From the NCBI GenBank assembly GCA_964398945.1, contig CAYNOT010000005.1:62001-126000 (forward strand): a DNA stretch of 64,000 bases. The letters are read 5' to 3'. The notes beneath the pieces are model-generated. The model was not told where the DNA came from. It searched no databases and saw nothing but the letters and a program-made list of their open reading frames with translations. This document shows positions 53,019 to 62,717 of the stretch, piece after piece; the first letter of the stretch is position 1, and each line of letters opens with the position of its first letter. The position numbers and the translations under genes are program-made. The stretch is from JBGTGG01 sp964398945 (GTDB taxonomy: Bacteria > Bacteroidota > Bacteroidia > Cytophagales > Cyclobacteriaceae).

Positions 53019-53873
53019 TTAATCTAATACTTTTCGAGCCTTCGTTAAGCCTCTTATAAAATACATGTAGCGCTTAAATAACTCAACAGGGTTAAGCCAC
53101 ATGGAGGAAGGTTGCAGCAACGTCCATGTACAATCAAGAAGGAAACTTAAATAATTAGGATTCAAGTTTTTAAAATGGAAATAGCATGCGTTGTAATAAA
53201 ACCACCAGCTAGGTATTGATGATGACCGTGCACCACTCATTTTTGCCTGCCAATGAAAAAGTGCTGCCTCCGGATGATGATAGACTTTAACACCACATCC
53301 CTTTAGTTTAAAACCAAAGTCTACGTCATCGAAGGTTCCAAACATTTTCTCATCGAATCCTCCATGCATGTCGTACACACTTCTTCTGAAACAGAAATTA
53401 GCCGTACAAATCACATACGTCTCTACTTCGAAATCACAAGGTTGATAGTTCGGCAATCCAAAGTCAGTAAAGCGATTTCCTTGAAAAATGACAGGCTTAT
53501 CTGTTTTTTTTATTTTAGGTGTTTCCACCAAACCAGATATAGCTTCATACTTTTCATCTCTAAACAAACGGACATAGGTCGAAAACAAATCCTTTTCGAA
53601 CGCAACATCATCATCGATAAACAAAAGTAGATCACCCGATGCCTTTTTCAATGCAATATTGCGCTGCAGAGAGACATTTCCAGGTATGCCATAGCGCACG
53701 TATTGCATAGAGAAATTAAAATTGGCTGCCTCCTCTTCACTTAGCTGCTCTTCTGTTACCGAGGCATCAACTACAATTACTTCATAATCTGTGTAGGTCT
53801 GTAACGCAACACACCTTAATGTTTTCTTCAACCATTCTTTTCTATTATAGGTTGGTATAAGCACGCTAATCAT
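53019..53873 (-). CDS. GT2 glycosyltransferase
   Basis: 284 aa GT-A enzyme. VLIPTYNRKEWLKKTL starts the nucleotide-binding part; LLLFIDDDVAFEKDLF holds the DxD metal site (near residues 85-93); FGTFDDVDFGFKLK the later acidic motif; the C-terminus has a helix that may touch the membrane. Inverting. Sugar not inferable. Confidence 0.88.
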   Translation of the reverse strand: MISVLIPTYNRKEWLKKTLRCVALQTYTDYEVIVVDASVTEEQLSEEEAANFNFSMQYVRYGIPGNVSLQRNIALKKASGDLLLFIDDDVAFEKDLFSTYVRLFRDEKYEAISGLVETPKIKKTDKPVIFQGNRFTDFGLPNYQPCDFEVETYVICTANFCFRRSVYDMHGGFDEKMFGTFDDVDFGFKLKGCGVKVYHHPEAALFHWQAKMSGARSSSIPSWWFYYNACYFHFKNLNPNYLSFLLDCTWTLLQPSSMWLNPVELFKRYMYFIRGLTKARKVLD

Positions 53874-53879
53874 CGTAGG

Positions 53880-54830
53880 TTACGTTAATGAACTCCAATC
53901 GCTTTCCTTATCAAAAGAAGTAAGCCGAAAATTTTGCTCAATAGGTACAGTGCTATACAATACGGAATCATATTTCGATTCTGCATTCTCCGTTAATGAA
54001 TAATACTCCACCACATCTATTTCCCGACCCCTTACTGTCTCCTGCACCAAATCAGCAATTTTTAGATTTTCAGGTATTTTATAATCCAGTACTTTTCCAA
54101 CCTTCAAGCCAGATTGTTTCTGCTCCAAAATCCCAAAAATAAATACTTCTTCATTCTGAACATTCCAAAAGGAGATATTCGGATTCAATTTCCGCAAATC
54201 AGAAAACCAATTGAGGGTCTGAACATCGTGAAAGAAAAAAACTGAGTTTTTCGTACTTGTAATCAATTTCCATGCGTCAGAATCAGGAAGGCCTATTTGA
54301 AAAGATGTACCATCCCGTTTACCTCCTCTTGACGAAAAATTACCCAATCCGTATTTCAGTGCGCGCAACATTCTTTTGAACAAGAAGTCCTGATAAACAT
54401 GTAATCCATATCGAAATGGATTGATAATGCATTTAGTCTTTGTATAATATAACGCATTCTTGTACAGCTGAGTAGTCAGCAGACGTGCCTTTGGAGGAGC
54501 TGGTGTCCCAAAACTATAGTTGGTAAGCCCCGCTACTCTTGACAATAATTGATTGCCAACTCCACTGGTTCTGAATTCAGCATGAACGAACCAATCTGCA
54601 AACCAGGTAGCCGGATAGCTGTTCTCATTACAACAAAATGTTTTATTAATAATACCAATGCATCCAACTGGTTGATTGTTTGAGTAAGCAATGAATCCCA
54701 CCGGGCTATTGGTAATTGGCTGCTGAAGATATTTCCATCGATAATAATCTTCTGATACCTCGCTCCGTAACCTTAATAGAAATATGAAATCTGAAAAATT
54801 GGAAGTAACTAATGGCTTAATGTCAATCAT
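53880..54830 (-). CDS. GNAT-fold acyltransferase
   Basis: 316 aa. The N-terminal GNAT part shows PVGCIGIINKTFCC and WFVHAEFRTSGVGNQLLSRV, the latter the acetyl-CoA motif A (RxxGxG) near residues 90-109. The second half (residues ~160-316) looks like a second, degenerate GNAT-like domain. In surface-polysaccharide loci such proteins often acylate an amino sugar. Overlaps the following gene's stop by 4 nt. Confidence 0.75.
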   Translation of the reverse strand: MIDIKPLVTSNFSDFIFLLRLRSEVSEDYYRWKYLQQPITNSPVGFIAYSNNQPVGCIGIINKTFCCNENSYPATWFADWFVHAEFRTSGVGNQLLSRVAGLTNYSFGTPAPPKARLLTTQLYKNALYYTKTKCIINPFRYGLHVYQDFLFKRMLRALKYGLGNFSSRGGKRDGTSFQIGLPDSDAWKLITSTKNSVFFFHDVQTLNWFSDLRKLNPNISFWNVQNEEVFIFGILEQKQSGLKVGKVLDYKIPENLKIADLVQETVRGREIDVVEYYSLTENAESKYDSVLYSTVPIEQNFRLTSFDKESDWSSLT

Positions 54831-56191
54831 CCTTTTAATGAGTCAAGAACTCGATCCGCTGCTTTTCCATCGATATCACCGCAAAGTAATCGAACCATTT
54901 GAGCACGTTTCTCAGAAAGATGCAGTGGGTTCTCAATACCCTCGACACTTAACGCTAGCAAATTTTCCAACGTAGTACTCAAGGGTGTTGCTCCGGTTTT
55001 CATTATCGGTTTATAATGATCGGAGTAATGAAAATTGTAATAAAGCGAACTAAATTTATTTTCAGAATTACTACTAAATCCAACACATACGATTGGTTTA
55101 TCTAAAATAGCAGCATCAATTGAAACCGTTGATGCAATATTGATAACCAGTTCACAATAGCGAAGAGTATTACTAAAAATCTCTAAATCTTCTGTCGATG
55201 GCTCACCCCAGAACAAGGTCTTTTTATTTGCATGTGACCAAGGGTAACTAACGCGAATAAAAGGATAATCAGTCAGTAATTTATCCCAACGATCATAATC
55301 ATCCATGGGATGAAGACGAAGTACAAACTGATATGAGCGCAGTGTAACATTATTCTGAAAGGCATCTAAAATTTTTTGGACTAGCTGTGGTTCGTCCGGA
55401 GTGAGGATATGGTGATTAGCGCAATATATAATATACGGAGCCATTCCTAAGTCCAACTTGGCCTGCAACCATTCTCTGGATTGAATATGCTTTTGTTGGA
55501 CGTGGAAATCAAATTGAGGTGTACCCGTAATTGTGATACGCTCAGTTGAAATATTATAAATGGATGTAAGTTCATTTCCCATTTTAGCATTCCATACTAA
55601 AAACTTATCAAAAATTTTAATGGGTAAGTAACCTCTGCTGGTAAGGTTATCAAAAGAAAGAATATGCGTAACTATCTTTACATGGTATGCATGTAATAAT
55701 CTAAAAAGCGGCCATTCTGTATTTACAACAAATGAAGTAGACAAAGCAAAATAAGGATTGATGGCCTTAATCTGGCTCTCAAGTTCCACATCAATTCTTT
55801 TCACAAAAAATCGTTGCTCCAAACGCTCAAGCAATCGATAGAAAAAAGGGATGCGAAAAATCACCGCTGCCACGTCCACGATGAAAGCCCGAATACCTTT
55901 TGTTCCTGCCTTGGTAATGGATTTGAATACCGCATCCGAAGAAGTGGGAAACCTTCTCCAATGAGCCTCCCGAAGAATCAAGGAACACCACAATTGCAAT
56001 CCTGAATATTTTTGGACCTTAAGTATTAACAATTGCTCTTCAGAAATGCCTATACCTAGCATGTATGCTTTTCCGCTTTCCGGAACAGCATAAAAGATTT
56101 CATATTGTTCATTAAGCTTCTTCGCAATACCTGAAAGGATAAAATTACGAATCCCCCACACCAGCGGGATTGAAATTATAATTCGTTTCAA
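54827..56191 (-). CDS. GT-B-like protein of polysaccharide locus
   Basis: 454 aa. Not a classical GT4. It begins ISIPLVWGIRNFILSGIAKK, and the C-terminal half has FVLRLHPMDDYDRW, ELVINIASTVSIDAAILDKP, and IVCVGFSS, the pattern of CDP-glycerol glycerophosphotransferase/UDP-GlcNAc-2-epimerase-like GT-B folds, with a nucleotide-binding ... TxxxDA motif. It may transfer a sugar- or polyol-phosphate. The substrate is unknown. Confidence 0.65.
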   Translation of the reverse strand: MKRIIISIPLVWGIRNFILSGIAKKLNEQYEIFYAVPESGKAYMLGIGISEEQLLILKVQKYSGLQLWCSLILREAHWRRFPTSSDAVFKSITKAGTKGIRAFIVDVAAVIFRIPFFYRLLERLEQRFFVKRIDVELESQIKAINPYFALSTSFVVNTEWPLFRLLHAYHVKIVTHILSFDNLTSRGYLPIKIFDKFLVWNAKMGNELTSIYNISTERITITGTPQFDFHVQQKHIQSREWLQAKLDLGMAPYIIYCANHHILTPDEPQLVQKILDAFQNNVTLRSYQFVLRLHPMDDYDRWDKLLTDYPFIRVSYPWSHANKKTLFWGEPSTEDLEIFSNTLRYCELVINIASTVSIDAAILDKPIVCVGFSSNSENKFSSLYYNFHYSDHYKPIMKTGATPLSTTLENLLALSVEGIENPLHLSEKRAQMVRLLCGDIDGKAADRVLDSLKG

Positions 56192-56244
56192 TTCATTACT
56201 AATTTGACACGTAGGAAAAGGAAAATAATTATACTTAATATCGC

Positions 56245-56901
56245 TTATTGAATTACTTTACTATACTTAAAGTATTCAAAATCTTCCTTATAATGTTCTA
56301 CAACATAGTCAACCAATTGCGTTGACGTATAGTACTCACGATAGTCCTTCTTCTTTATTGATTTATTCAAATGTGGCAACGAGAGGTCAAGATTAAGTCT
56401 CGATCCAACAGTTCTGAAATCGGCCTTTAAAGTCTCAAAGTTTCCAATAAAATCAACCAAATTATTACCTTCATTATCACAAATCCAGGACTTTTGTAAG
56501 TAATTATAACCACACTCCCCGCGCCACTTTATATACTTCTCGAAAGACCCCAGATATCTTGCAAGCTCGTAATGCCTGTGGCTTGGAGTTTGTAAAATAT
56601 AGGTGTACATCGAAACGAGCCAATCAAAAGGGTTTCTGACAATTGCAAATTTAAAGTAATCCTTAAAAATTTTAGGAGAGACTAATTGCTGAATTTCTGC
56701 GGCTTTCGAATGCTTCTTTGTATTTAAATACAAGTTCCACTTTGGCGATCCAGGAAGCCTGAACTTTTCTGCGATAAACCGCATACCCCGTTGCTTGAGG
56801 TCATATTGATAAGCATGTGGCTTAAGCACAGTCTCCGCACTTGTACTGCCCGTCTTCCAAATCTGGATATAAATAAATTTTCTTTTGTAAGATATTAGCA
56901 A
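56245..56901 (-). CDS. Sulfotransferase family 2 protein
   Basis: 218 aa. The 5'-phosphosulfate loop is IYIQIWKTGSTSAETVL (residues 11-27) and the 3'-phosphate-binding segment is FKFAIVRNPFDWLVSMYTYI (near 86-105), as in carbohydrate sulfotransferases that use PAPS. GNFETLKADF and LPHLNKS(I) follow, a common pattern. It would sulfate a sugar, so the polymer may carry sulfate. No PAPS-synthesis genes are in the window. Gaps of 53 and 77 nt to the neighbours. Confidence 0.85.
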   Translation of the reverse strand: MLISYKRKFIYIQIWKTGSTSAETVLKPHAYQYDLKQRGMRFIAEKFRLPGSPKWNLYLNTKKHSKAAEIQQLVSPKIFKDYFKFAIVRNPFDWLVSMYTYILQTPSHRHYELARYLGSFEKYIKWRGECGYNYLQKSWICDNEGNNLVDFIGNFETLKADFRTVGSRLNLDLSLPHLNKSIKKKDYREYYTSTQLVDYVVEHYKEDFEYFKYSKVIQ

Positions 56902-56978
56902 AATATTTTTTTATAGTTTCAACAAAAACTCTAACCTTAGTAAACTGATTATTAGACTGAAAGGAATTACAATTCGTT

Positions 56979-57935
56979 TCACTTTTTTGCAAAGTTAATA
57001 AATTTTGAAATTCTCTGCCCGCGTAAACCACTCCATGCAAAAAGTAAAAGCAAAAATATTTTAAACGTAAACCGAGTTTTAACAGCCTGTAGCAAAAGGG
57101 ATTTGCTTTCTGCATATCCTGAGAAATAGGCACTTTGTGCCCATGTAATTATTCTGCTCTCAATATAACCATCCAATACTTTGCTGACACCCAAAAATTT
57201 CCGATAGATAGCAATCCGATCTTTATAAAATCTACCTCCGATTTGGCGGGAAAGAGGCTTAGCCACAACACGGTAGCGCACTGAAACTATTGGACAGAAT
57301 CCAACTTTGAAATGTCTTAAAATGCGAAGGATCATGTCGATATCCTCCGTTTTTAATTGCTCGTCATACTCTCCAACAACTTCAAAAACTTCAGCTCTGT
57401 AAATGATCGAAGGGGATGGAAAACGGAATTGCTCACGTAAAAATGGCTCAAACAAACCACCCTCTATAGGAACCACACCTTTTTGTTTAAACCATGATGG
57501 CTCAACCAGCTTACTGTTTTTATCCATGGTAGACATATCTGAATATACCAAGCCATATTCTTCACTTAATGTTTTGAAATATGCAATTTGCTTTTCTAAA
57601 CGATCCATTTCCATTTCGTCATCCGATCCAATTAAAACAAAGTAGTAACCGACCTGCTTAATGAGTTTATTACAAACAAAACAGACCCCTTTGTTTTGTT
57701 TGTTCACCGTAAGCGAGACTTGGAGATTGTTTTTCGTTATCCATTCATTTATCAGATTTACGGAATTATCCGTGGAAGAATCATCAACAATTTTTAACTC
57801 AATGGGTGCGTACGTTTGATTGTAAATTGAAACTAGGGTTGATATAACATACGGGGCATTGTTATAGGATGCCACCGCTACTGTTACCAATTTGTTTTGA
57901 GGATCAAAATTCCGTTCTCTGAAATCGACTATCAT
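56979..57935 (-). CDS. GT2 glycosyltransferase
   Basis: 318 aa from ATG 57935, which overlaps the aminotransferase stop as ATGA; a start at 57998 would read through that gene. VTVAVASYNNAPYVISTLVS and LKIVDDSSTDNSV give the nucleotide site; VLIGSDDEMEMDRL the metal motif (near residues 100-115). The C-terminal ~60 residues are hydrophobic/basic. Inverting GT-A enzyme of unknown sugar. Confidence 0.87.
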   Translation of the reverse strand: MIVDFRERNFDPQNKLVTVAVASYNNAPYVISTLVSIYNQTYAPIELKIVDDSSTDNSVNLINEWITKNNLQVSLTVNKQNKGVCFVCNKLIKQVGYYFVLIGSDDEMEMDRLEKQIAYFKTLSEEYGLVYSDMSTMDKNSKLVEPSWFKQKGVVPIEGGLFEPFLREQFRFPSPSIIYRAEVFEVVGEYDEQLKTEDIDMILRILRHFKVGFCPIVSVRYRVVAKPLSRQIGGRFYKDRIAIYRKFLGVSKVLDGYIESRIITWAQSAYFSGYAESKSLLLQAVKTRFTFKIFLLLLFAWSGLRGQRISKFINFAKK

Positions 57936-59035
57936 GAAAAGAATTTTTGAATAGCGTTGCCCACTTTGATCACCTGGTCTTGTGACATACCAGGCCAAAG
58001 CGGAAGACTCAGTGATGTATTTGCCAATTCTTCTGCAATAGGGAAATCACCAGAACGGTGGCCAAGATCTACATAGGCCTTTTGCAAGTGTGGTGGTATC
58101 GGATAGTGAATCAACGAACCAATCCCTTCTGAAGTAAGGTGCATTTGTAAGGCATCTCTATGCTTGGTTCGAATGACATATAAATGAAATACATGTGTTG
58201 CCCCGGGAAGTATAGTTGGTAATACCAAATCGCTAATACCTTGCAAGGCTTCACGATACCATAATGAAATTGTTTGGCGCTGAACAGTCCATTCCATGAG
58301 GTATTTTAATTTTATGGACAGGAAACCTGCCTGCACTTCATCCAGTCGCATGTTATATCCAATAAAATCATTCTTATATTTCTCGGCTGACCCGTAGTTG
58401 CGCAGTGCTTTGATTTTTTCTGCGAATGCTACGCTATTGGTGGTCACCGCACCAGCATCTCCAAACGCACCCAAATTCTTTCCCGGATAAAAACTGGTCG
58501 CATTAATAGTGCCCACGCTACCTGTCATTCTTCCATTAAATACTGCACCTTGTGCCTGTGCATTGTCTTCAATAACATAGAGATTACGTTTTGTTGCAAT
58601 CTCCATGATCGCATCCATATCACACGCTTGCCCATACAAATGCACCGGCATAATAGCTTTCGTGTTTCTAGAAATAGCTACTTGAATTTTCTTCGGATCA
58701 ATGTTATAGGTGTGAATATCGGGCTCTACAAAAATAGGTTTAGCGCCTACATATGAAACTGCTAAAGCGGTTGCAATAAAGGTGTTGGAAGGCACAATAA
58801 CTTCATCGCCCTCACCGATATTTAATGCAAGCAACGCGAGGTGCAATGCATCCAATCCATTGCTGACTCCCACTGTATGACTAACCTGATTGAAATGTGC
58901 ATATTCCTTTTCAAATTGGGTTAAGCGATCACCCAGAATATACCAGGCATCATCAAAGAATTTTTCAAAACTCGCCAGTATTTCCGTCCGAATTTTTTGG
59001 TTGGTGGATTCGAAGGATAAGAATGGAATTTGCAT
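57932..59035 (-). CDS. dTDP-sugar aminotransferase, FdtB/QdtB-like
   Basis: 367 aa from ATG 59035, overlapping the methyltransferase stop (TAATG). DegT-family PLP enzyme: GVSNGLDALHLALLALN, TFIATALAVSYVGAKPIFVE, EDNAQAQGA (D157 region), SFYPGKNLGAFGDAGA with Schiff-base K186. Sequence and neighbours fit C3-transamination of dTDP-3-keto-6-deoxyhexose (giving Fuc3N or Qui3N), since FdtA-like cupins lie upstream. The N-acetyltransferase is not certain; the hexapeptide gene at 52452 or a GNAT gene could serve. Confidence 0.85.
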   Translation of the reverse strand: MQIPFLSFESTNQKIRTEILASFEKFFDDAWYILGDRLTQFEKEYAHFNQVSHTVGVSNGLDALHLALLALNIGEGDEVIVPSNTFIATALAVSYVGAKPIFVEPDIHTYNIDPKKIQVAISRNTKAIMPVHLYGQACDMDAIMEIATKRNLYVIEDNAQAQGAVFNGRMTGSVGTINATSFYPGKNLGAFGDAGAVTTNSVAFAEKIKALRNYGSAEKYKNDFIGYNMRLDEVQAGFLSIKLKYLMEWTVQRQTISLWYREALQGISDLVLPTILPGATHVFHLYVIRTKHRDALQMHLTSEGIGSLIHYPIPPHLQKAYVDLGHRSGDFPIAEELANTSLSLPLWPGMSQDQVIKVGNAIQKFFS

Positions 59036-59748
59036 TATTTTGTACAGGCTATAAAAATTTCCGCACAATTCTCCTGAAAATGTTTACCTGCTTTATAAAA
59101 GCCCTCAATCATTTCTGGCGTCCAGTGCTTTTCAATTTGGCTGTTTGAGACAGGTTTTAAAAATATCCCTCCTGTTTCCAGAATATTGAATCCTGCTTCT
59201 TTTATATGTGACTTTAACGTGTCCATATCATAAACACGATAGTGCCCCAATTCATGATCCCTTGAATTCAGTTCGCTGACAGACTTTAAAAGTCCCATTT
59301 CTACTGCTACAATTCTATGGATGGATTTTGCATTGGGCACCGATACTAAAAATACGCCATCTTCATGGAGCCAGTTGTAAATTTTCCGTAGTACAATTGG
59401 TGGATCCGCAATATGCTCCAATACATGACTCATGATAATGGTGTCATACTTTTCAGCGGTTTCAAATTCTTCAAAGTAGGAACAATATTTTCGAACATTG
59501 GGGTAGTCAGAAATTTCCTGAAGTAGGCTTTCTGAACCTTCAACCAAGTCAATTTTCTGAAACTCCTTTATAAGCGATTTTGTCATGTATCCGGAAGCGG
59601 GACCTAACTCAAGTGCTTTCTCCCCTCTAAAAAAAGGCTTGAGTGTCTGAAAATTATAATCAGCAAGTTGATAATCAAAATTCAGAAACGACTTGCCGTA
59701 AAATCCAGCGGATTCAATTACCTTTTTCTTCAAATCATTCATAGCCAT
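59035..59748 (-). CDS. Class I SAM-dependent methyltransferase
   Basis: 237 aa. Motif I ALELGPASGYMTKSL near residues 44-58, then LVEGSESLLQEI, YDTIIMSHVLEHIADP (post-I) and HEDGVFLVSVPNAKS (motif III). HELGHYRVYDMDTLKSHIKEAGF follows, as in sugar or lipid O-methyltransferases of antibiotic and capsule loci. The target is unknown. Start overlaps the HAD stop (TAATG). Confidence 0.86.
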   Translation of the reverse strand: MAMNDLKKKVIESAGFYGKSFLNFDYQLADYNFQTLKPFFRGEKALELGPASGYMTKSLIKEFQKIDLVEGSESLLQEISDYPNVRKYCSYFEEFETAEKYDTIIMSHVLEHIADPPIVLRKIYNWLHEDGVFLVSVPNAKSIHRIVAVEMGLLKSVSELNSRDHELGHYRVYDMDTLKSHIKEAGFNILETGGIFLKPVSNSQIEKHWTPEMIEGFYKAGKHFQENCAEIFIACTK

Positions 59749-60356
59749 TAATTGTGAAAAGTTAAATCTGTTACAAAATTTCCGATAATATCAGGATGAT
59801 ATTCCATGAGCATTTCTCTACTCAAAAAACCCGAAAGTACAGCAGCTGTTCTTAATCCTAAACTCTTTCCTGCTTCAATATCTTTTCCAGTATCCCCTAC
59901 AACCCAATCCCTTACGCTCTCGCGCCTACTCCCAATTAGTTCTGATTTTTCATGTCGCTGTTTTGTTACTAACACCTCATCAAATATGTCAGCCCATCCA
60001 TAATTTTTAATTTGCAAAATTACAATTTCTTCTGATTGCCTCGCTGTCACTACATACAATCCATGATCGGATTTCAGTTCACGCAGGTACTTTGTAATTC
60101 CTTTAAAAGGTTTATCCAATGCAATCCATTCAGGCAACTCAATCATTGATAACCATGTATTTTCAAATGTCTTAATCTGTTCATCTGTGTACTTGAATTG
60201 AGTTCGCAATATGGCTTGATGGTTAATTTTATTGCGTTTAAGTTTCCAGTAATCATCCTTTGATAAAGTCGAGGTTGGAACTAAAAATTGAAAGAGCTGA
60301 TACAAGCGATCACTTGCATCCAGAAGCGTTCCATCCAAATCAAAAAAAATTTTCAT
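59748..60356 (-). CDS. HAD-family hydrolase
   Basis: 202 aa from ATG 60356, overlapping the epimerase stop as ATGA. FFDLDGTLLDASD (D6, D8) is motif I, YVVTARQSEEI the Thr of motif II, Lys of KSELIGSRRE motif III, VVGDTGKDIEAG motif IV. A helical cap is inserted after motif I (SDRLYQLFQF ...). Phosphatase or nucleotidase; it may release a sugar phosphate or remove pyrophosphate products in this pathway. Confidence 0.85.
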   Translation of the reverse strand: MKIFFDLDGTLLDASDRLYQLFQFLVPTSTLSKDDYWKLKRNKINHQAILRTQFKYTDEQIKTFENTWLSMIELPEWIALDKPFKGITKYLRELKSDHGLYVVTARQSEEIVILQIKNYGWADIFDEVLVTKQRHEKSELIGSRRESVRDWVVGDTGKDIEAGKSLGLRTAAVLSGFLSREMLMEYHPDIIGNFVTDLTFHN

Positions 60357-61243
60357 CGGACGAGTTGCTTCATATATTCCCACTCTTGCAATAATCCTTG
60401 CCGCAATGAAATCTCCGATAATCCAATCTCTTTTTTCATTTTTGAATTGTCAAAAATAAGACTCCTGCCCTCGCCTTGTGCCGGGATGGTTTCAATACTG
60501 GTCTCAACTCCACTAATCCCGATCAGCATCTCGATTAGTTCACGCACAGTTATGCCTGTTCCACTTACGAGATTTAAGACCCCCAGGTCTGTGTTGATCT
60601 TCAGCGTTTTAAGAATAGCACTCACCAGATCATCAATGTATAGAAAGGAACGCTTTTCATTTCCTGTTCCCCATAGTTGCAAAGGTTGATGCAGCAAAAG
60701 CTTTTGCATCGTCACTGGAATTAGTTTTTGATACGCCTCTTCTCCGGGTCCATAAATATGCCCGATGCGAAGTACATGCACAATTTTAGCATTCGCCTTT
60801 CCCCAGGAAGAAACCATTTTTTCGCAATACAGCTTTGAATGTCCATACAAGGACACAGGATCTATGGGGGATCGCTCCGATATGATTGCATCCTTCCCAT
60901 AGACATCAAGAGAACTTAAAAAAATAAATTTATTCAGTTCAGGTAATTTCAATTGAAGCAATTTCAATGTGCTGTTTATATTACTTGAACACGGGATCAA
61001 ATCGTTGCTTTCAACCGTGTCTTTTGGTGTGAAGGCTCCAGCGTGGATAATTGTATCGACTGATCCATATCCGGATTTTAAAAGGTAATCGGGTTCAAAG
61101 GTGTACTCATGATGGAGAATATACCGGCATAAAGAAGTTGGTTTTGAAGTCAGTGCAACGATATGGTCCGAGCCATACGTTTCTACTAAAGCAACCAGCA
61201 ATTTTCTTCCTATAAAACCCGAAGTACCAGTGACTAAAATCAT
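60353..61243 (-). CDS. NAD-dependent sugar epimerase/dehydratase
   Basis: 296 aa from ATG 61243 (MILVTGTSGFIGRKLL), overlapping the ATP-grasp stop as ATGA; a longer start has no family match. Extended SDR with GxxGxxG (residues 6-12), SSLDVYG, SLYGHSKLYCEKM (Tyr-x3-Lys catalytic pair near 146-150), and RIGHIYGPGE. Substrate unknown; typical for NDP-hexose epimerase or reductase steps. Confidence 0.87.
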   Translation of the reverse strand: MILVTGTSGFIGRKLLVALVETYGSDHIVALTSKPTSLCRYILHHEYTFEPDYLLKSGYGSVDTIIHAGAFTPKDTVESNDLIPCSSNINSTLKLLQLKLPELNKFIFLSSLDVYGKDAIISERSPIDPVSLYGHSKLYCEKMVSSWGKANAKIVHVLRIGHIYGPGEEAYQKLIPVTMQKLLLHQPLQLWGTGNEKRSFLYIDDLVSAILKTLKINTDLGVLNLVSGTGITVRELIEMLIGISGVETSIETIPAQGEGRSLIFDNSKMKKEIGLSEISLRQGLLQEWEYMKQLVR

Positions 61244-62310
61244 GAAAGGTTGTTGACCATCTTTTCTATTTCGCCAGGCTTCATCAGGCGAGGTTCTGTA
61301 TCCATTCCCCGCAACCACAGAAGACCATCAGGTAGCGGATTGATTTTTTTATCCAGTTTCGGAAATTCATTATATAAAATAATGTCTTTAAATATCTCCG
61401 GCATGTTAAGGCCCGCCTTTGTAAAAAATAATACCGTGGTGAAAAAACGGGAGATGTTAATTTCAGTAGGATTTGGAATTCCATCTTTATCATAGGTCAT
61501 ATCCACGCCAAAAATACCGTGTGGCTTTTCTGAAACTGCTTTTATTGTCTGCATGGCAATCTCATCTACAACCGGGTCAGAATAGGTTTGTCCCACCTTC
61601 GTTACGCCCGTAACGCCTGATAGTGTACGGCTTCCATGTACCCAGCCTTTTCGGATTCGGGTTTGCGCTACTACCAGCTCCCCTTCATACCAAATGGAAA
61701 GCCAGGTTACGGTATGCTGTGAAAGCATCTCGGCTGCACAAAAATCTCCCCAGCCATTAAAATGAGTAATCCAATGCTTTGCGAATTCAAAGTCGTTCGT
61801 TGGCAGCGCTCCCTTGCCGCCTGCACCAATAGAAGATGCCCGCAACCAAATCTTTCCCTCCTTATCTCCTAAATCTTTAAAAGCCCGGGCAAGATCATGC
61901 TCATCATAAAGCAACGCGTTTTTCGGAACTTTAATACCTGCTTCCTTTAGTTTAAGATACGTTTTATACTTATGTACACAGACATCAATTACATCATGAT
62001 CGGGCATAAATATGCTCACACCCGCTGCCAGGATTTCATTCCGAAATAAGGAGGCATAATAAATCTCGAGGTCGTTTTGAAAATGGATTAAATCAGGTTT
62101 CTCGCGGTGGAGTATCTTTAACAACTCAGTTTTATAAGCAGGGTCGTTAGCATACGGAACATAATACGTTCGCGTAGCCTTTGACAGCACCAGATCAGTT
62201 GGTTCACTACCCATGCCAATAATCTCTTCATCCTTTGATCCTAGCTTCAAGGAATTAATTACACCTTCAGAAGGAGCACCACCTGCTCCAGCTATTATTA
62301 TTTTTTTCAC
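61240..62310 (-). CDS. ATP-grasp (carbamoyl-phosphate-synthase-like) enzyme
   Basis: 356 aa. ATP-grasp fold: VHKYKTYLKLKEAGIKVPKN, KIWLRASSIGAGGKGALPTN (ATP-binding loop), and FGVDMTYDKDGIPNPTEINISR with the metal-binding acidic residues. The N-terminal Rossmann-like part begins IIIAGAGGAPSEGVINSLKL. Such enzymes ligate a carboxylate to an amine or alcohol; in polysaccharide loci they are thought to add an amino acid or carboxylate to a sugar. Overlaps neighbours by 4 nt on both sides. Confidence 0.83.
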   Translation of the reverse strand: MKKIIIAGAGGAPSEGVINSLKLGSKDEEIIGMGSEPTDLVLSKATRTYYVPYANDPAYKTELLKILHREKPDLIHFQNDLEIYYASLFRNEILAAGVSIFMPDHDVIDVCVHKYKTYLKLKEAGIKVPKNALLYDEHDLARAFKDLGDKEGKIWLRASSIGAGGKGALPTNDFEFAKHWITHFNGWGDFCAAEMLSQHTVTWLSIWYEGELVVAQTRIRKGWVHGSRTLSGVTGVTKVGQTYSDPVVDEIAMQTIKAVSEKPHGIFGVDMTYDKDGIPNPTEINISRFFTTVLFFTKAGLNMPEIFKDIILYNEFPKLDKKINPLPDGLLWLRGMDTEPRLMKPGEIEKMVNNLS

Positions 62311-62717
62311 TCCTTTATATAATTAACAAATTCAGAATACACCCGAAAATAATCACTTTCATCAAACAGATGGGAAGCCAACACCAGACAAATCGCTCCA
62401 GATGAAAAATTGGAAAGATCCCTCCATATACCCGGTTTAATATGAAGTCCGAAATAAGGGCGATTCAAATTCACTGTTTTCTTACTCACCCCATCATCAA
62501 TAGTAACATCAAAACTTCCACTAACGGCTACAATAAGTTGCTCCAAGTTTTTATGTCCGTGTCCACCTCTGGACTCACCTCCCGGTATATCATAAAGGTA
62601 GTACACCCGTTTAACCGCAAAAGGTATATCTGTTTCATTTTCAACGGGGGTAATGTTCCCTGACCGATTCTCAATCTTCCTTAAGTGGATAACATTGCAA
62701 TCAAAGACCGTGGCCAT
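62307..62717 (-). CDS. fdtA: dTDP-4-keto-6-deoxyglucose 3,4-ketoisomerase, FdtA/QdtA-like
   Basis: 136 aa cupin. The family centre is YYLYDIPGGESRGGHGHKNL: catalytic His pair H53 and H55 (R50-GG-H-G-H), with Tyr near 39-42 and Arg50. It makes the 3-keto isomer that FdtB-like aminotransferases use. It shares ~40% visible identity with the next cupin, so it is a tandem duplicate. Overlaps it by 17 nt. Confidence 0.88.
   Translation of the reverse strand: MATVFDCNVIHLRKIENRSGNITPVENETDIPFAVKRVYYLYDIPGGESRGGHGHKNLEQLIVAVSGSFDVTIDDGVSKKTVNLNRPYFGLHIKPGIWRDLSNFSSGAICLVLASHLFDESDYFRVYSEFVNYIKE

Noticed and set aside
56822..57133. 103-codon minus-strand ORF spanning the sulfotransferase/GT2 gap
   Set aside because: Overlaps both genes in another frame and has no features.
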